Positions 40,758 to 49,445 of a stretch of DNA of 64,000 bases are shown here, piece after piece. The notes beneath the pieces are model-generated. The model did no database searches, was not told the origin of the DNA, and saw only the letters and a list, made by a program, of their open reading frames with translations. Both the position numbers and the translations under genes were made by a program. The stretch is from assembly GCA_051252415.1 (NCBI GenBank), contig JBPOGA010000002.1, positions 186,001 through 250,000 of the forward strand. Reading direction: 5' to 3'. This DNA is from JBPOFY01 sp051252415. GTDB taxonomy: Bacteria; Verrucomicrobiota; Verrucomicrobiia; Opitutales; Coraliomargaritaceae. Every line of letters starts with the position of its first letter. The first letter of the stretch is position 1.

Positions 40758-42470
40758 ATGAACAAACACACCCGACTCTTCGCGATTCTCTGCATACACA
40801 GCACATTGAGTGCACTCACTTCTGGTGATTTCGAATACGAATTAATCAATAGCGATACCGAAGCCGAGATCACTGCCTACAATGGAAGTGAGATTAATCT
40901 CACCATCCCAGACACCATAGACGACAAGCCAGTGACCAGTATCGGTGAAGCCGTCTTCGACGGATCCAGTATCGAAAACGTCACTCTCCCCGGGACCTTA
41001 ATCACTATTGGTATTGATGCGTTCTACTCGTCGGCACTCACAAGCATCATCATTCCCAATAGTGTCGTGAGCATTGATTACAGTGCCTTTGAAAGCTGTG
41101 AGTCGCTGGCGACAATCACACTCTCCGAGGGCCTAGAAAGCATCGGAGCAGATTGCTTTGCCGAGACAGGGATTACCGAGCTAACACTCCCCGAAAGCCT
41201 GATCAGTATCGACAGCAAGGCGTTCGCATCAACCGCGCTCACCACAATCAGTATTCCCGCAAATGTGACTTACCTCGGGCCTTCAGCATTCAACGACTGC
41301 AACGACCTTCAAAGCATTCAAGTCGCAGCTGGCAACGCAAACTATGCCAGTGATGACGGAGTATTACTTAACAAGAGTGCCACGATTCTGCATAAGTTCC
41401 CAGAAGGCAAATCCGGCAGCTACACCACCCCAAGCACAGTCACTGCAATCGAAGACTATGCTTTCTACAAAACCGCACTCCTTACCGAAATCATACTCCC
41501 AACAGGTCTGGAGACAATCGGCACTAACGCATTTAATAGCTCCGGCCTATCTAGCATCACGATACCCGATAGCGTCAGCGCGCTCGAGGATAACACTTTC
41601 TCCGCTTGCCCAAACTTAGTCGGCATTCAACTTCCCAACAACCTGCAAACAATTGGTAGTCGATGCTTTTCCTCCTGCAGCAATCTAGCAGACATCCTAC
41701 TGCCAGCAACCATCGTGTCCATCGGCAGCAACGCATTCGCCAACTGCGCATCACTCACACGAATCGACCTCCCCGATGGGATCACAGTCATACAAGGATC
41801 CACTTTCCATGGCTGCTCCAATCTAACAAACATCAGGCTGCCAGCTTCCTTAATCACCATACAAGATTTCGCCTTCTATAGTTGTAGCAGTCTCACACGT
41901 ATCACGTTTCCAGCAGGGCTTACCTACATCGGCAAAGTTGCCTTCAATGCAGCCAATCAACTGGTCCCCATCTTCCTCGGAAACGCACCCACCACAAGCA
42001 CGAACATCTTTCAAAACACATCAATCAGTCATCTCTACTACATAAGCAGTGCCACCGGCTTCGGAGACCGATGGTCAGGAGTGGCCACCGTCGCCCTAGA
42101 CCCCGCATCCTTCGGCATCGCTTCGCCTTGGCTCCTAGAACACGGCCTCGCTTACGATACGGACGTCCACCAAGACTTGAATAACGATGGCGTCAGCCTG
42201 CTCATGGCATACGCGCTTAACTTGGATCCGAATCAAAACCTAGCTGCCAAAATGCCGGCGATCTCGCTAGGAAATGGCACCACCTCGCTCGTTTACTACG
42301 GCAACAACGAAGGCATCAGCTACGAAGTCGAAGCGAGCCTCGACCTCGAAGATTGGGATAGTCTTATCGTGAATTATTCCGACCTAGATGGTGAATGGAT
42401 GCGCACGGCCTCTGTAAGCTCCGTAGAATACAGCCAGCTCTTTCTACGACTCAGCGTAAGCGAAGAATAA
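40758..42470 (+). CDS. secreted leucine-rich repeat protein (BspA-like)
   Basis: 570 residues with a probable signal peptide (MNKHTRLFAILCIHSTLSALTSG). About 12 BspA-type LRR units follow from residue ~55 to ~425, each ~23 residues, with the beat I-x-x-x-A-F-x-x-C-x-x-L-T-x-I-x-L-P (SIGSNAFANCASLTRIDLPDG, TIQDFAFYSCSSLTRITFPAG). The end is an Ig-like or anchor domain (SLVYYGNNEGISYEVEASLDLEDW). BspA-like proteins are surface or secreted binding proteins. It lies downstream of the two-component system and carries the shared TTCA promoter. Confidence 0.9.
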   Translation: MNKHTRLFAILCIHSTLSALTSGDFEYELINSDTEAEITAYNGSEINLTIPDTIDDKPVTSIGEAVFDGSSIENVTLPGTLITIGIDAFYSSALTSIIIPNSVVSIDYSAFESCESLATITLSEGLESIGADCFAETGITELTLPESLISIDSKAFASTALTTISIPANVTYLGPSAFNDCNDLQSIQVAAGNANYASDDGVLLNKSATILHKFPEGKSGSYTTPSTVTAIEDYAFYKTALLTEIILPTGLETIGTNAFNSSGLSSITIPDSVSALEDNTFSACPNLVGIQLPNNLQTIGSRCFSSCSNLADILLPATIVSIGSNAFANCASLTRIDLPDGITVIQGSTFHGCSNLTNIRLPASLITIQDFAFYSCSSLTRITFPAGLTYIGKVAFNAANQLVPIFLGNAPTTSTNIFQNTSISHLYYISSATGFGDRWSGVATVALDPASFGIASPWLLEHGLAYDTDVHQDLNNDGVSLLMAYALNLDPNQNLAAKMPAISLGNGTTSLVYYGNNEGISYEVEASLDLEDWDSLIVNYSDLDGEWMRTASVSSVEYSQLFLRLSVSEE

Positions 42471-42544
42471 AGAATCCATAAATTATAACGATCACACAAC
42501 TATTACTGTCGCCAGCATGGATAGGTGAAGACTAACTTAAGCCA

Positions 42545-44149
42545 ATGAATCGCAACGAGGCATTGACGGAACTGAAGTCACACGCAGCACCTTTCGATAT
42601 CGTCATCATCGGAGGCGGCGCAACTGGATTAGGATGCGCAGTCGATGCAGCCAGTCGCGGACACTCAGTCGCACTTATTGAGCAAGCCGACTTTGCAAAA
42701 GGCACATCCAGCCGAAGCACCAAGCTCGTGCACGGCGGCGTGCGCTATCTCAAACAGGGTAACATCTCGCTCGTGCTCGAAGCCCTCAAGGAGCGCGGAC
42801 GGCTCTGCCTCAACGCACCGCACCTCGTCACGCATCAATCCTTTATTGTGCCCATCTATAAATGGTGGGATGGCCCCTTCTACGGCATCGGACTCAAAGT
42901 CTACGATATGCTTGCGGGCAAACTAGGCCTTAAGCCATCTAAGCAGCTCAATAAAAAAGAGACACTCGAACACATCCCAACACTCGAGACTGATGGTCTA
43001 CAAGGCGGCGTTATCTATTATGACGGACAGTTCGATGATTCGCGCCTTGCCATCAATCTCGCGCAAACCGTCTTCGACCACGGCGGCCTCGCGATCAATT
43101 ATATAAAAGCTACCGGCTTTGAAAAACAGAACGGACTGGTCGTAGCCGTGCACTGCCAAGACTGTGAAACAGACGACACTTTCACCATACAAAGCAAAAC
43201 CATAATCAACGCGACAGGCGTGTTCACCGACTCCGTTCGTCGCATGGATAATCCGGACACGCCAAAGATGATCTCTGCTAGCCAAGGCGTGCATCTCGTG
43301 CTGCCAAAAGAATTCGTTCCCGGTGACGCGGCAGTGATGGTGCCCCAAACCACGGATGGCCGCGTGCTGTTTGCGGTGCCATGGCATGAACACGTCGTCG
43401 TCGGCACTACAGACACCCCCGTCGAAAGCATCGACCTTGAACCCGTCGCTCTTGAAGAAGAGGTTGAGTTCATTCTCAAAAACGCCGCACAGTATCTAGC
43501 TAAAGACCCGCAAAGATCAGACGTACTCTCTGTATTTGCGGGCCTACGTCCACTCGTTCAATCTGGTGAAGGCGACAATACCTCCGAAATTTCTCGCGAC
43601 CACACCATCGTCATTTCCGACAGCGGCTTACTCACGATTGCTGGCGGCAAGTGGACCACCTATCGAAACATGGCAGAAGACGCCATCAATCAGGCCGAGA
43701 CCCTCGGCGGCTTAGATTCGCTTCCCTGCAAAACTGTCGACCTACCTATCCACGGATCCGATAGGGACGCCTGCCCTCAGGCGTCCGCAGGTGAAATGAA
43801 CGGACGGCGAGTGGCAGCCGTCCCTACCCACTTCTCTCTATACGGCTCCGACTCAACGCTCATTCAAGAAAACATTCAGTCTGCCCCGTCCCTCGGTGAA
43901 CGTATCCACCCGGCGCTCCCTTACACCAAGGCCGAGGCCCTCTGGTCCATTCGCTACGAGATGGCACGACGCGCCGAAGACGTGCTCGCACGCCGAACGC
44001 GTATGCTTTTTCTCAATGCACAAGCTGCGTATGACTCCGCCGAGCTTGTCGCCGAACTACTAGCCAAAGAACTCGGGCATTCCCAAGAATGGGTGGAGGC
44101 CGAGACTAAAGCCTTTAGAGAATTAGCCAAAAGCTATCTGCTTACGTAG
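42545..44149 (+). CDS. glpD: glycerol-3-phosphate dehydrogenase (FAD-dependent, GlpD)
   Basis: 534 residues. Oxidises glycerol 3-phosphate to dihydroxyacetone phosphate and passes electrons to quinone at the inner membrane. The Rossmann motif VIIGGGATGLGCAVDAASRGHSVALIE is at residues ~20-46. GTSSRSTKLVHGGVRYLKQG, YDGQFDDSRLA, VVVGTTDTPVE and TIAGGKWTTYR are diagnostic. Residues ~406-428 (SDRDACPQASAGEMNGRRVA...) are encoded by an inserted REP pair; without them LPIHG would join HFSLYG, the usual GlpD sequence. The frame is preserved, so the protein is probably still active. No glpK or glpF is adjacent. Confidence 0.94.
   Translation: MNRNEALTELKSHAAPFDIVIIGGGATGLGCAVDAASRGHSVALIEQADFAKGTSSRSTKLVHGGVRYLKQGNISLVLEALKERGRLCLNAPHLVTHQSFIVPIYKWWDGPFYGIGLKVYDMLAGKLGLKPSKQLNKKETLEHIPTLETDGLQGGVIYYDGQFDDSRLAINLAQTVFDHGGLAINYIKATGFEKQNGLVVAVHCQDCETDDTFTIQSKTIINATGVFTDSVRRMDNPDTPKMISASQGVHLVLPKEFVPGDAAVMVPQTTDGRVLFAVPWHEHVVVGTTDTPVESIDLEPVALEEEVEFILKNAAQYLAKDPQRSDVLSVFAGLRPLVQSGEGDNTSEISRDHTIVISDSGLLTIAGGKWTTYRNMAEDAINQAETLGGLDSLPCKTVDLPIHGSDRDACPQASAGEMNGRRVAAVPTHFSLYGSDSTLIQENIQSAPSLGERIHPALPYTKAEALWSIRYEMARRAEDVLARRTRMLFLNAQAAYDSAELVAELLAKELGHSQEWVEAETKAFRELAKSYLLT
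43761..43828. repeat. REP pair inserted in frame within glpD
   Basis: ATAG-GGACGCCTG, CCCT, CAGGCGTCC (43761-43786) is opposite GGACGGCGAG...CCGTCCCTAC (43802-43827). The first REP matches the perfect form of the element beside the RAYT, except GTAG reads ATAG. The insertion adds about 22 codons to glpD. Confidence 0.93.
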
Positions 44150-44177
44150 TTGAATTCCGTCACTAAATCCATTTGCT

Positions 44178-44693
44178 ATGCTGCTTATGGAAGCCAACGC
44201 AAACAACGCCGTCGTCGGAATCATCATGGGCAGTCAGTCAGACTGGAGCACCATGGGGGAAGCCGCCACCTTGCTCAAGCAGCTCGAAATTCCTTTCGAA
44301 ACAAAGATAGTCAGTGCGCACCGCACTCCGAAGCTACTCTATAGTTATGCTGAAGAAGCCGAAGCACGTGGCATCCAAATCATCATCGCTGGTGCTGGCG
44401 GCGCGGCGCACCTTCCAGGTATGACGGCTGCCATGACGCACCTTCCAGTGCTTGGCGTGCCCGTCCAATCCAAGGCACTCAGTGGACAAGACTCGCTCCT
44501 TTCTATCGTGCAAATGCCTGCTGGGATTCCCGTGATGACGCTCGCGATTGGTGTCGCTGGCGCGAAAAACGCAGCCCTCTCAGCAGCCTCAATCTTGTCG
44601 CTAAACGACGCTGGAGTGCGTGATCGTCTTAAAGCCTTCCGCGAAAATCAAACTAACACCGTGCTCTCTACCGAGCTACCGGAAGCACAATGA
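44178..44693 (+). CDS. purE: 5-(carboxyamino)imidazole ribonucleotide mutase PurE
   Basis: 171 residues; the ATG at 44187 (MEANANNAVV) is an alternative start. Rearranges N5-CAIR to CAIR in purine synthesis, following PurK. VGIIMGSQSDWSTM, VSAHRTPKLLYSYAEEAEARG and IIAGAGGAAHLPGMTAAMTHLPVLGVP are the family motifs with the phosphate-binding Ser and the Asp of SQSDW. The stop overlaps the purK start as ATGA, so the two are translationally coupled. Confidence 0.96.
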   Translation: MLLMEANANNAVVGIIMGSQSDWSTMGEAATLLKQLEIPFETKIVSAHRTPKLLYSYAEEAEARGIQIIIAGAGGAAHLPGMTAAMTHLPVLGVPVQSKALSGQDSLLSIVQMPAGIPVMTLAIGVAGAKNAALSAASILSLNDAGVRDRLKAFRENQTNTVLSTELPEAQ

Positions 44694-45832
44694 TTACACC
44701 AGGAAGCACCATTGGTATTCTCGGCGGCGGACAACTCGGCCGTATGCTCATCCTTGCTGGCCGTGCACTCGGCTATCGCTTTCACATATTTGAACCATCA
44801 GGCCCTTGCACTGCAGGGATGGTCGCTGACCATGAGGTGAATGCGCCCTACTCTGACGAAGCGGCGCTCAAAGCGTTCGCTGAGGGCGTGGACATCATCA
44901 CCTTAGAATTCGAGAACATCCCAGCTGATGTAATTGATTTTCTTAGCGCTATCAAACCAGTGATGCCCGGCAAGCAAGCACTGCACATTTGCCAACACCG
45001 TCAGCGTGAGAAGGACTTCCTCAAAGAGAACGGCTTGCCTTGCGTGCCATTTGAGTACGCCGACTCTCCAGAAAGCCTAAAAACAGCCGTCGAAGCGATT
45101 GGTTTTCCCTGTGTCATTAAAACCGCCGCATTTGGCTACGATGGTAAAGGGCAGATCAAGCTAAACGCGCCTGAAGAAGCAGAGGACTGTGATTACCTCT
45201 GGAATTTCCTAGAACGCCCTCCACGTATTGTGGTTGAAAAGTGGATTCACCACATCGGTGAATTCTCTGTCGTCTGCGCCCGTAAAGCAGATGGCAGCAA
45301 AATCACCTTTCCGATGTCGGAGAACATTCACGTGCATCACATATTGCATGCATCCATCGTCCCTGCACGCATCACAGAAAGCACAGCGCTCGCTGGAGAG
45401 GCACTGGCTTGTGATATTGCCGACAAACTAGATGTCGTCGGCCTCATCGCAGTCGAACTCTTCCTGAATGAAGACGGCAGTCTGATCATTAACGAGATGG
45501 CACCGCGCCCACACAACTCTGGGCACTACAGCATCGATGGTTGTGTGACCTCGCAATTCGAGCAGCACATTCGTGCAGTGACGGATCTCCCTTTCGGTTC
45601 AACTGACCTGAAGAGTGCAACTGTCATGATCAATCTACTCGGTGACGTCTGGCAAAATGGCGAACCTGATTGGTCAGACTTACTCAGCGACCCGAATGTG
45701 AAACTTCACCTCTACGACAAAGGCGAAGCACGCTCTGGCCGAAAGATGGGGCACTTCTGTGTCGTTGGCGACGACGTCGACCAAACACTCGCTGCTGCTG
45801 AAGCACACTTTAAAAAGTTGAGCGAAAATTAA
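44690..45832 (+). CDS. purK: 5-(carboxyamino)imidazole ribonucleotide synthase PurK
   Basis: 380 residues. ATP-grasp enzyme making N5-CAIR from AIR, bicarbonate and ATP. Landmarks are GILGGGQLGRMLILAGRALGY, VITLEFENIP-type (IITLEFENIP), PCVIKTAAFGYDGKGQ, VEKWIHHIGEFSVVCAR, EMAPRPHNSGHYSIDGC and INLLGD. It follows purE with a 4-nt overlap. A REP pair begins 8 nt after its stop. Confidence 0.96.
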   Translation: MITPGSTIGILGGGQLGRMLILAGRALGYRFHIFEPSGPCTAGMVADHEVNAPYSDEAALKAFAEGVDIITLEFENIPADVIDFLSAIKPVMPGKQALHICQHRQREKDFLKENGLPCVPFEYADSPESLKTAVEAIGFPCVIKTAAFGYDGKGQIKLNAPEEAEDCDYLWNFLERPPRIVVEKWIHHIGEFSVVCARKADGSKITFPMSENIHVHHILHASIVPARITESTALAGEALACDIADKLDVVGLIAVELFLNEDGSLIINEMAPRPHNSGHYSIDGCVTSQFEQHIRAVTDLPFGSTDLKSATVMINLLGDVWQNGEPDWSDLLSDPNVKLHLYDKGEARSGRKMGHFCVVGDDVDQTLAAAEAHFKKLSEN

Positions 45833-45839
45833 ACTGCCC

Positions 45840-45926
45840 ATAGAAGCGACACTCTCCTGACCTGAGCCTGTCGTGGGTTGTCGCTTTGCCCCTGCGAATG
45901 AAAAGCGACAGGAGTGTCGCTTCTAC
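45840..45926. repeat. REP pair (AAGCGACA family)
   Basis: The right REP (45901-45926) is the perfect form: on the minus strand GTAG, AAGCGACA, loop CTCC, TGTCGCTT. The left copy (from ATAG at 45840) has the same stem words but an extended middle (45851-45880). Confidence 0.85.
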
Positions 45927-45942
45927 ATATTTTAAATTTTTA

Positions 45943-45978
45943 TTCGACGTTCAGCTTTGGACATTCGATGTTCGACAT
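45943..45978. repeat. GAACATCGAAC-type repeat before trpE
   Basis: TTCGACGTTCAGC and ACATTCGATGTTCGACATT end 6 nt before the trpE ATG at 45984. Same vocabulary as the repeats at 6986-7092, 12690-12722 and 62283-62297. Confidence 0.6.
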
Positions 45979-45983
45979 TTCAC

Positions 45984-47477
45984 ATGAATATTCAGCCTTC
46001 CAGATCCGTATTTGATGCCTTGACCCAACAAGGTAACACCGTGCCGGTATATCTGGACCTTACGGCAGACTGTGAGACACCACTCGGTGCCTATTCTAAA
46101 ATTCGCGGCGAGGGCCCCGCATTCCTGTTCGAATCGATTGTCGGCGGCGAAAATATCAGTCGTTTTTCCTTTCTTGGAGCCAACCCGCGCAAAATCATTC
46201 GTGTTTTTGAAGACGAAGTGACGATCTCACACAAGGATGGCAGCGTCGAAACCCAAGCCACTCCTGAAGATCCTCTGCAAGTCATTGAAGATGAAATGGC
46301 TCGTTACACTCCGGTCGAAATTCCGGGTATGCCCCCCTTCACTGGAGGTGCCGTAGGCTTCGTTGGACACGAGTTTATTCACACTATTGAGCCCACGGTT
46401 CCAAAACCTGTGGAAAACCCGCTCAAAGTGCCTATTTTATACTATTTGATCACCGATTCGGTGCTCATTTTCGACCATGTGCGCCAAGTCTTGCGCATTT
46501 GTGTGCACGCCCACACTGAGGATGTTGATACGGCCGCTGCTTACGACCAAGCAACTGCCGAAATTGAGCGCATTTGTGGTCTACTCGACCAGCCACTGCC
46601 GTTCACGCACCGCCCAATTAGTGAGCCAGGTGAAATCACCGTTCCTGAGGGCAATTTCACCAAAGAGCGCTTCGAATCGGCAGTCGAAACAGTCAAAGAG
46701 TATGTTCGCGCTGGAGATGTCATACAAACAGTTCTATCTCAACGCTTTGAGAAAGATTTTAAGCCATCTCCAATTGACCTCTATAGGGCCCTACGTACGG
46801 TGAATCCTTCACCCTATATGTTCCTGATGGAAGATACTGACTTTTCGGTCGTCGGCGCCTCTCCTGAGGTGCATGTGCGCCTCACAGGAGACCAAGTAGA
46901 GATTCGCCCAATCGCTGGCACCCGTCACCGCGGCAAAACGGAAGCGGAAGACCTTGAATTAGAAGCAGATTTGCTCGCGGATGAGAAAGAAAAGGCCGAA
47001 CATCTGATGCTTGTGGACCTCGCCCGCAACGATATTGGCCGAGTGTGTAAATATGGCTCAATTACAGTGCCTGACTACATGACAATTGAGCGTTATTCAC
47101 ATGTTATGCACATTGTCTCACAGGTCGTGGGAACAATCGCTGAGGACAAGACCGCATACGACTTAATGCGGGCAACTTTCCCTGCTGGTACGCTCAGTGG
47201 GGCACCCAAAGTGCGTGCACTACAGATCATTGCGGAGCTCGAACAAAGCCAGCGTGGCGTCTATGGTGGTGCTCTGGGCTATTTTGGTTTTGGCGGCAAC
47301 CACGACTCCTGCATCGGAATCCGCACAGCTGTGGTCAAGGATGGCAAGATCTTCATCCAATCTGGAGCTGGCGTCGTTGCCGACTCCGTGCCGGAAAACG
47401 AATTCATGGAAACAGTCAACAAGGCCAAAGGCATGCTCAAAGCCGTAGCTTTAGCCGAAAAGATGTTCGAATCTTAG
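45984..47477 (+). CDS. trpE: anthranilate synthase component I
   Basis: 497 residues from MNIQPSRSVFDAL (ATG 45984); the frame begins 9 codons earlier inside a repeat. Converts chorismate and ammonia to anthranilate, the first step of tryptophan synthesis. The N-terminal domain has VYLDLTADCETPLGAYSKIRGEGPAFLFESIVGGE with the tryptophan-sensing region; the catalytic chorismate-binding domain has VIQTVLSQRFEKDF, NPSPYMFLMEDTDF, RPIAGTRHRGK, DEKEKAEHLMLVDLARNDIGRVC and GTLSGAPKVRA. trpG and trpD are not beside it. Confidence 0.94.
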   Translation: MNIQPSRSVFDALTQQGNTVPVYLDLTADCETPLGAYSKIRGEGPAFLFESIVGGENISRFSFLGANPRKIIRVFEDEVTISHKDGSVETQATPEDPLQVIEDEMARYTPVEIPGMPPFTGGAVGFVGHEFIHTIEPTVPKPVENPLKVPILYYLITDSVLIFDHVRQVLRICVHAHTEDVDTAAAYDQATAEIERICGLLDQPLPFTHRPISEPGEITVPEGNFTKERFESAVETVKEYVRAGDVIQTVLSQRFEKDFKPSPIDLYRALRTVNPSPYMFLMEDTDFSVVGASPEVHVRLTGDQVEIRPIAGTRHRGKTEAEDLELEADLLADEKEKAEHLMLVDLARNDIGRVCKYGSITVPDYMTIERYSHVMHIVSQVVGTIAEDKTAYDLMRATFPAGTLSGAPKVRALQIIAELEQSQRGVYGGALGYFGFGGNHDSCIGIRTAVVKDGKIFIQSGAGVVADSVPENEFMETVNKAKGMLKAVALAEKMFES

Positions 47478-47603
47478 AAATTATTAAATCTTTAGTAAGT
47501 CTGTCACGATATCTGCGATAAATAGTCATGAACATGGAATAAATTTCCGTGTCATAACTCACATCCACGAAGCGAATCAATCGCTCCAACCGCAGAACAC
47601 ATC

Positions 47604-48629
47604 ATGACATCGACAGCCAAAAATAACCGCACTCGTAGTCCACTCGCGCCGAAGCGTTCACGTGTCCCACGCTCACAACCTGAGGATTTTGAAGCAGTCA
47701 CCGACGTGCGTGAGTTACCATCAGCAGACCGTAATGTAATGCGCACCTATATGCAGGAGATTGCGAAGACACCGCTCTTAACTGCAAAAGAAGAGATCGC
47801 ACTCGCAGCACGTATTAAGAAGGGCGACAAATCTGCTCGTGACCACATGATTTCCGCTAATCTTCGGTTGGTAGTAAAGATTGCGCACGATTATAACAAC
47901 TTTGGACTCCCCCTATTGGACCTCATCAGCGAGGGCAATATAGGCCTCGTGAAAGCCGTCGAACGATTCGACCCCTCCAAGGGCGGCAAGCTTAGCACCT
48001 ATGCGGCTTGGTGGATCAAGCAATCCATCAAGCGCGCACTTGCGAATCAAAGTAAAACCATTCGCTTACCCGTGCACCTAGTCGATAAAATCGCCAAGAT
48101 CCGCAAGGTGACTGCTCAACTTGCCGACGAACTCGATCGCGAACCGTCTGACGAAGAAATCGGTTATACAATGGGCATTCCAGTCAACAAGATTGCCCAC
48201 CTCAAGTCTGTCAGCGTGCGCCCAGCTTCACTCGATGCTCCGGTAGGAGTGGATGGAGATACCAGCTTTGGCGAACTCGTAGGCGACGAAAACCAATCGA
48301 CACCTTTAGAAAACCTCGAAGGCAAATCCGTAAGCAACGATATCACATCTGTCATCAACCTCTTAGATGATCGAGAAAGTGAAATTATACAGCTACGCTT
48401 TGGCCTCGATGGCAGCCGCCCACTCACACTAGAGGAGGTCGGCGAAAAATTTGAAATCACACGCGAACGCGTCCGCCAGATCCAGAACATCGCAATTCAC
48501 AAGATGCGACGCATCATGACGGAAAACGAACGCCAACGCTCAAAAGAAGAAGTTCAAGAAGAGCGCATCCAGCAGAAGAAGATGGAAGTGCTCCAAGAGT
48601 TCTTCAGTTCGCAAGATGCGAACAACTGA
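47604..48629 (+). CDS. sigma-70 family RNA polymerase sigma factor
   Basis: 341 residues with regions 1.2 to 4 and no region 1.1. Region 2: MRTYMQEIAKTPLLTAKEEIALAARI, ANLRLVVKIAHDY, LLDLISEGNIGLVKAVERFDPSKGGKLSTYAAWWIKQSIKRALANQ. Region 3 follows (RLPVHLVDKIAKI), then region 4 with HTH LTLEEVGEKFEITRERVRQIQNIAIHKMRRIM. An extra Arg/Ser/Thr-rich N-terminus is present. It is either the housekeeping factor of this lineage or a group-2 factor; the GKLSTYAAWWIKQS variant and short length make me hesitate between them. A strong terminator follows. Confidence 0.88.
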   Translation: MTSTAKNNRTRSPLAPKRSRVPRSQPEDFEAVTDVRELPSADRNVMRTYMQEIAKTPLLTAKEEIALAARIKKGDKSARDHMISANLRLVVKIAHDYNNFGLPLLDLISEGNIGLVKAVERFDPSKGGKLSTYAAWWIKQSIKRALANQSKTIRLPVHLVDKIAKIRKVTAQLADELDREPSDEEIGYTMGIPVNKIAHLKSVSVRPASLDAPVGVDGDTSFGELVGDENQSTPLENLEGKSVSNDITSVINLLDDRESEIIQLRFGLDGSRPLTLEEVGEKFEITRERVRQIQNIAIHKMRRIMTENERQRSKEEVQEERIQQKKMEVLQEFFSSQDANN

Positions 48630-48656
48630 TTTCAACCAGGTTGTTTGTTAAAGGTT

Positions 48657-48689
48657 TGCCCTTCGGTCTTCGGACCGGGGGGCATTTTT
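48657..48689 (+). terminator. rho-independent terminator of the sigma factor gene
   Basis: TGCCC..CGGTC, TTCG loop, GACCG..GGGCA, then TTTTT. GC-rich stem with a stable tetraloop. Confidence 0.93.
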
Positions 48690-48693
48690 ATTT

Positions 48694-48763
48694 GTGGGGG
48701 TGCAACTTGATGCACCCGTAATCTACATGTCTCTAAACTAGATGCGTCAAGTCGCGCCCCTAC
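48694..48763. repeat. REP pair (GGGTGCA family)
   Basis: Left REP 48694-48717: GTGG, GGGTGCA, loop ACTTGA, TGCACCC. Right REP 48741-48763 on the minus strand reads GTAG, GGGCGCGACTTGACGC, clearly related. The right GTAG contains the stop codon of the DUF5069 gene (48760-48762). Confidence 0.8.
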
Positions 48764-49260
48764 CCCTGTGCAGCCGCCCACTCACGCCGGCGCTCATCTG
48801 AGAAACCAGCAATACGCCCTTCGTCGAAGTCGATCATATCCATCACCGAATCGACCTTACCGATCATTTCAGGTGTGCCCATATTGGTGAGCGATTCAGC
48901 GAGAAACTCACGACCAGCAACTGTTTGCCCCTTGTGTGTCACTTCGCGGTTCCACTCGACGACCTTAAGGTCCTCAGGGAAAAACTCTCCAAGTAAGCGA
49001 TCCAGCTCAATATCGTCATCGCCCGCCTGTTCAACCGCTTCAAGGACTTGCTTCGGATCCACTCCTAAGTGCATCGAAAGAAAGCGGTCAAAGCCACGGC
49101 AGAAGTTTTTCTGGTATGACTTCGGCAGTTCACCCGCCAAATGCTTACGACATTTCGCAATGAAACGCGGCAAATGCAGCAACCCGCATGGATGCGGCTC
49201 GTAAGGTGAAGGTAGGTCGAAACAAATTTCGCCAGTAGGTCCAAGATCTGAGTCAGTCAT
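48760..49260 (-). CDS. DUF5069 domain-containing protein
   Basis: 166 residues from MTDSDLGPTGEICFDLPSPYEPHPCG (ATG 49260). The conserved core is LLHLPRFIAKCRKHLAGELPKSY, then a four-helix-like region (CRGFDRFLSMHLGVDPKQVLEAVEQ) and SDERRREWAAAQG at the end. The family is common in Verrucomicrobiota and Planctomycetota; no function is known to me. Its TAG stop is part of a REP signature. It is transcribed away from rmuC. Confidence 0.75.
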   Translation of the reverse strand: MTDSDLGPTGEICFDLPSPYEPHPCGLLHLPRFIAKCRKHLAGELPKSYQKNFCRGFDRFLSMHLGVDPKQVLEAVEQAGDDDIELDRLLGEFFPEDLKVVEWNREVTHKGQTVAGREFLAESLTNMGTPEMIGKVDSVMDMIDFDEGRIAGFSDERRREWAAAQG

Positions 49261-49445
49261 AATACACATATGAAAGCGTGCGGCTCAACAGGTCAAGCTA
49301 GGCACAGATGATAGACTACAAAAGACGCGTAAATCACCATGCACCCGTCCTCCTTTCGCGTAATTTCGCGCCTTTCGTAGTCAAAACTCATATTTCGTCG
49401 CGAGTCCACCATTGCCACCGTAGTGAAACTCGACTCAATCGAGGT

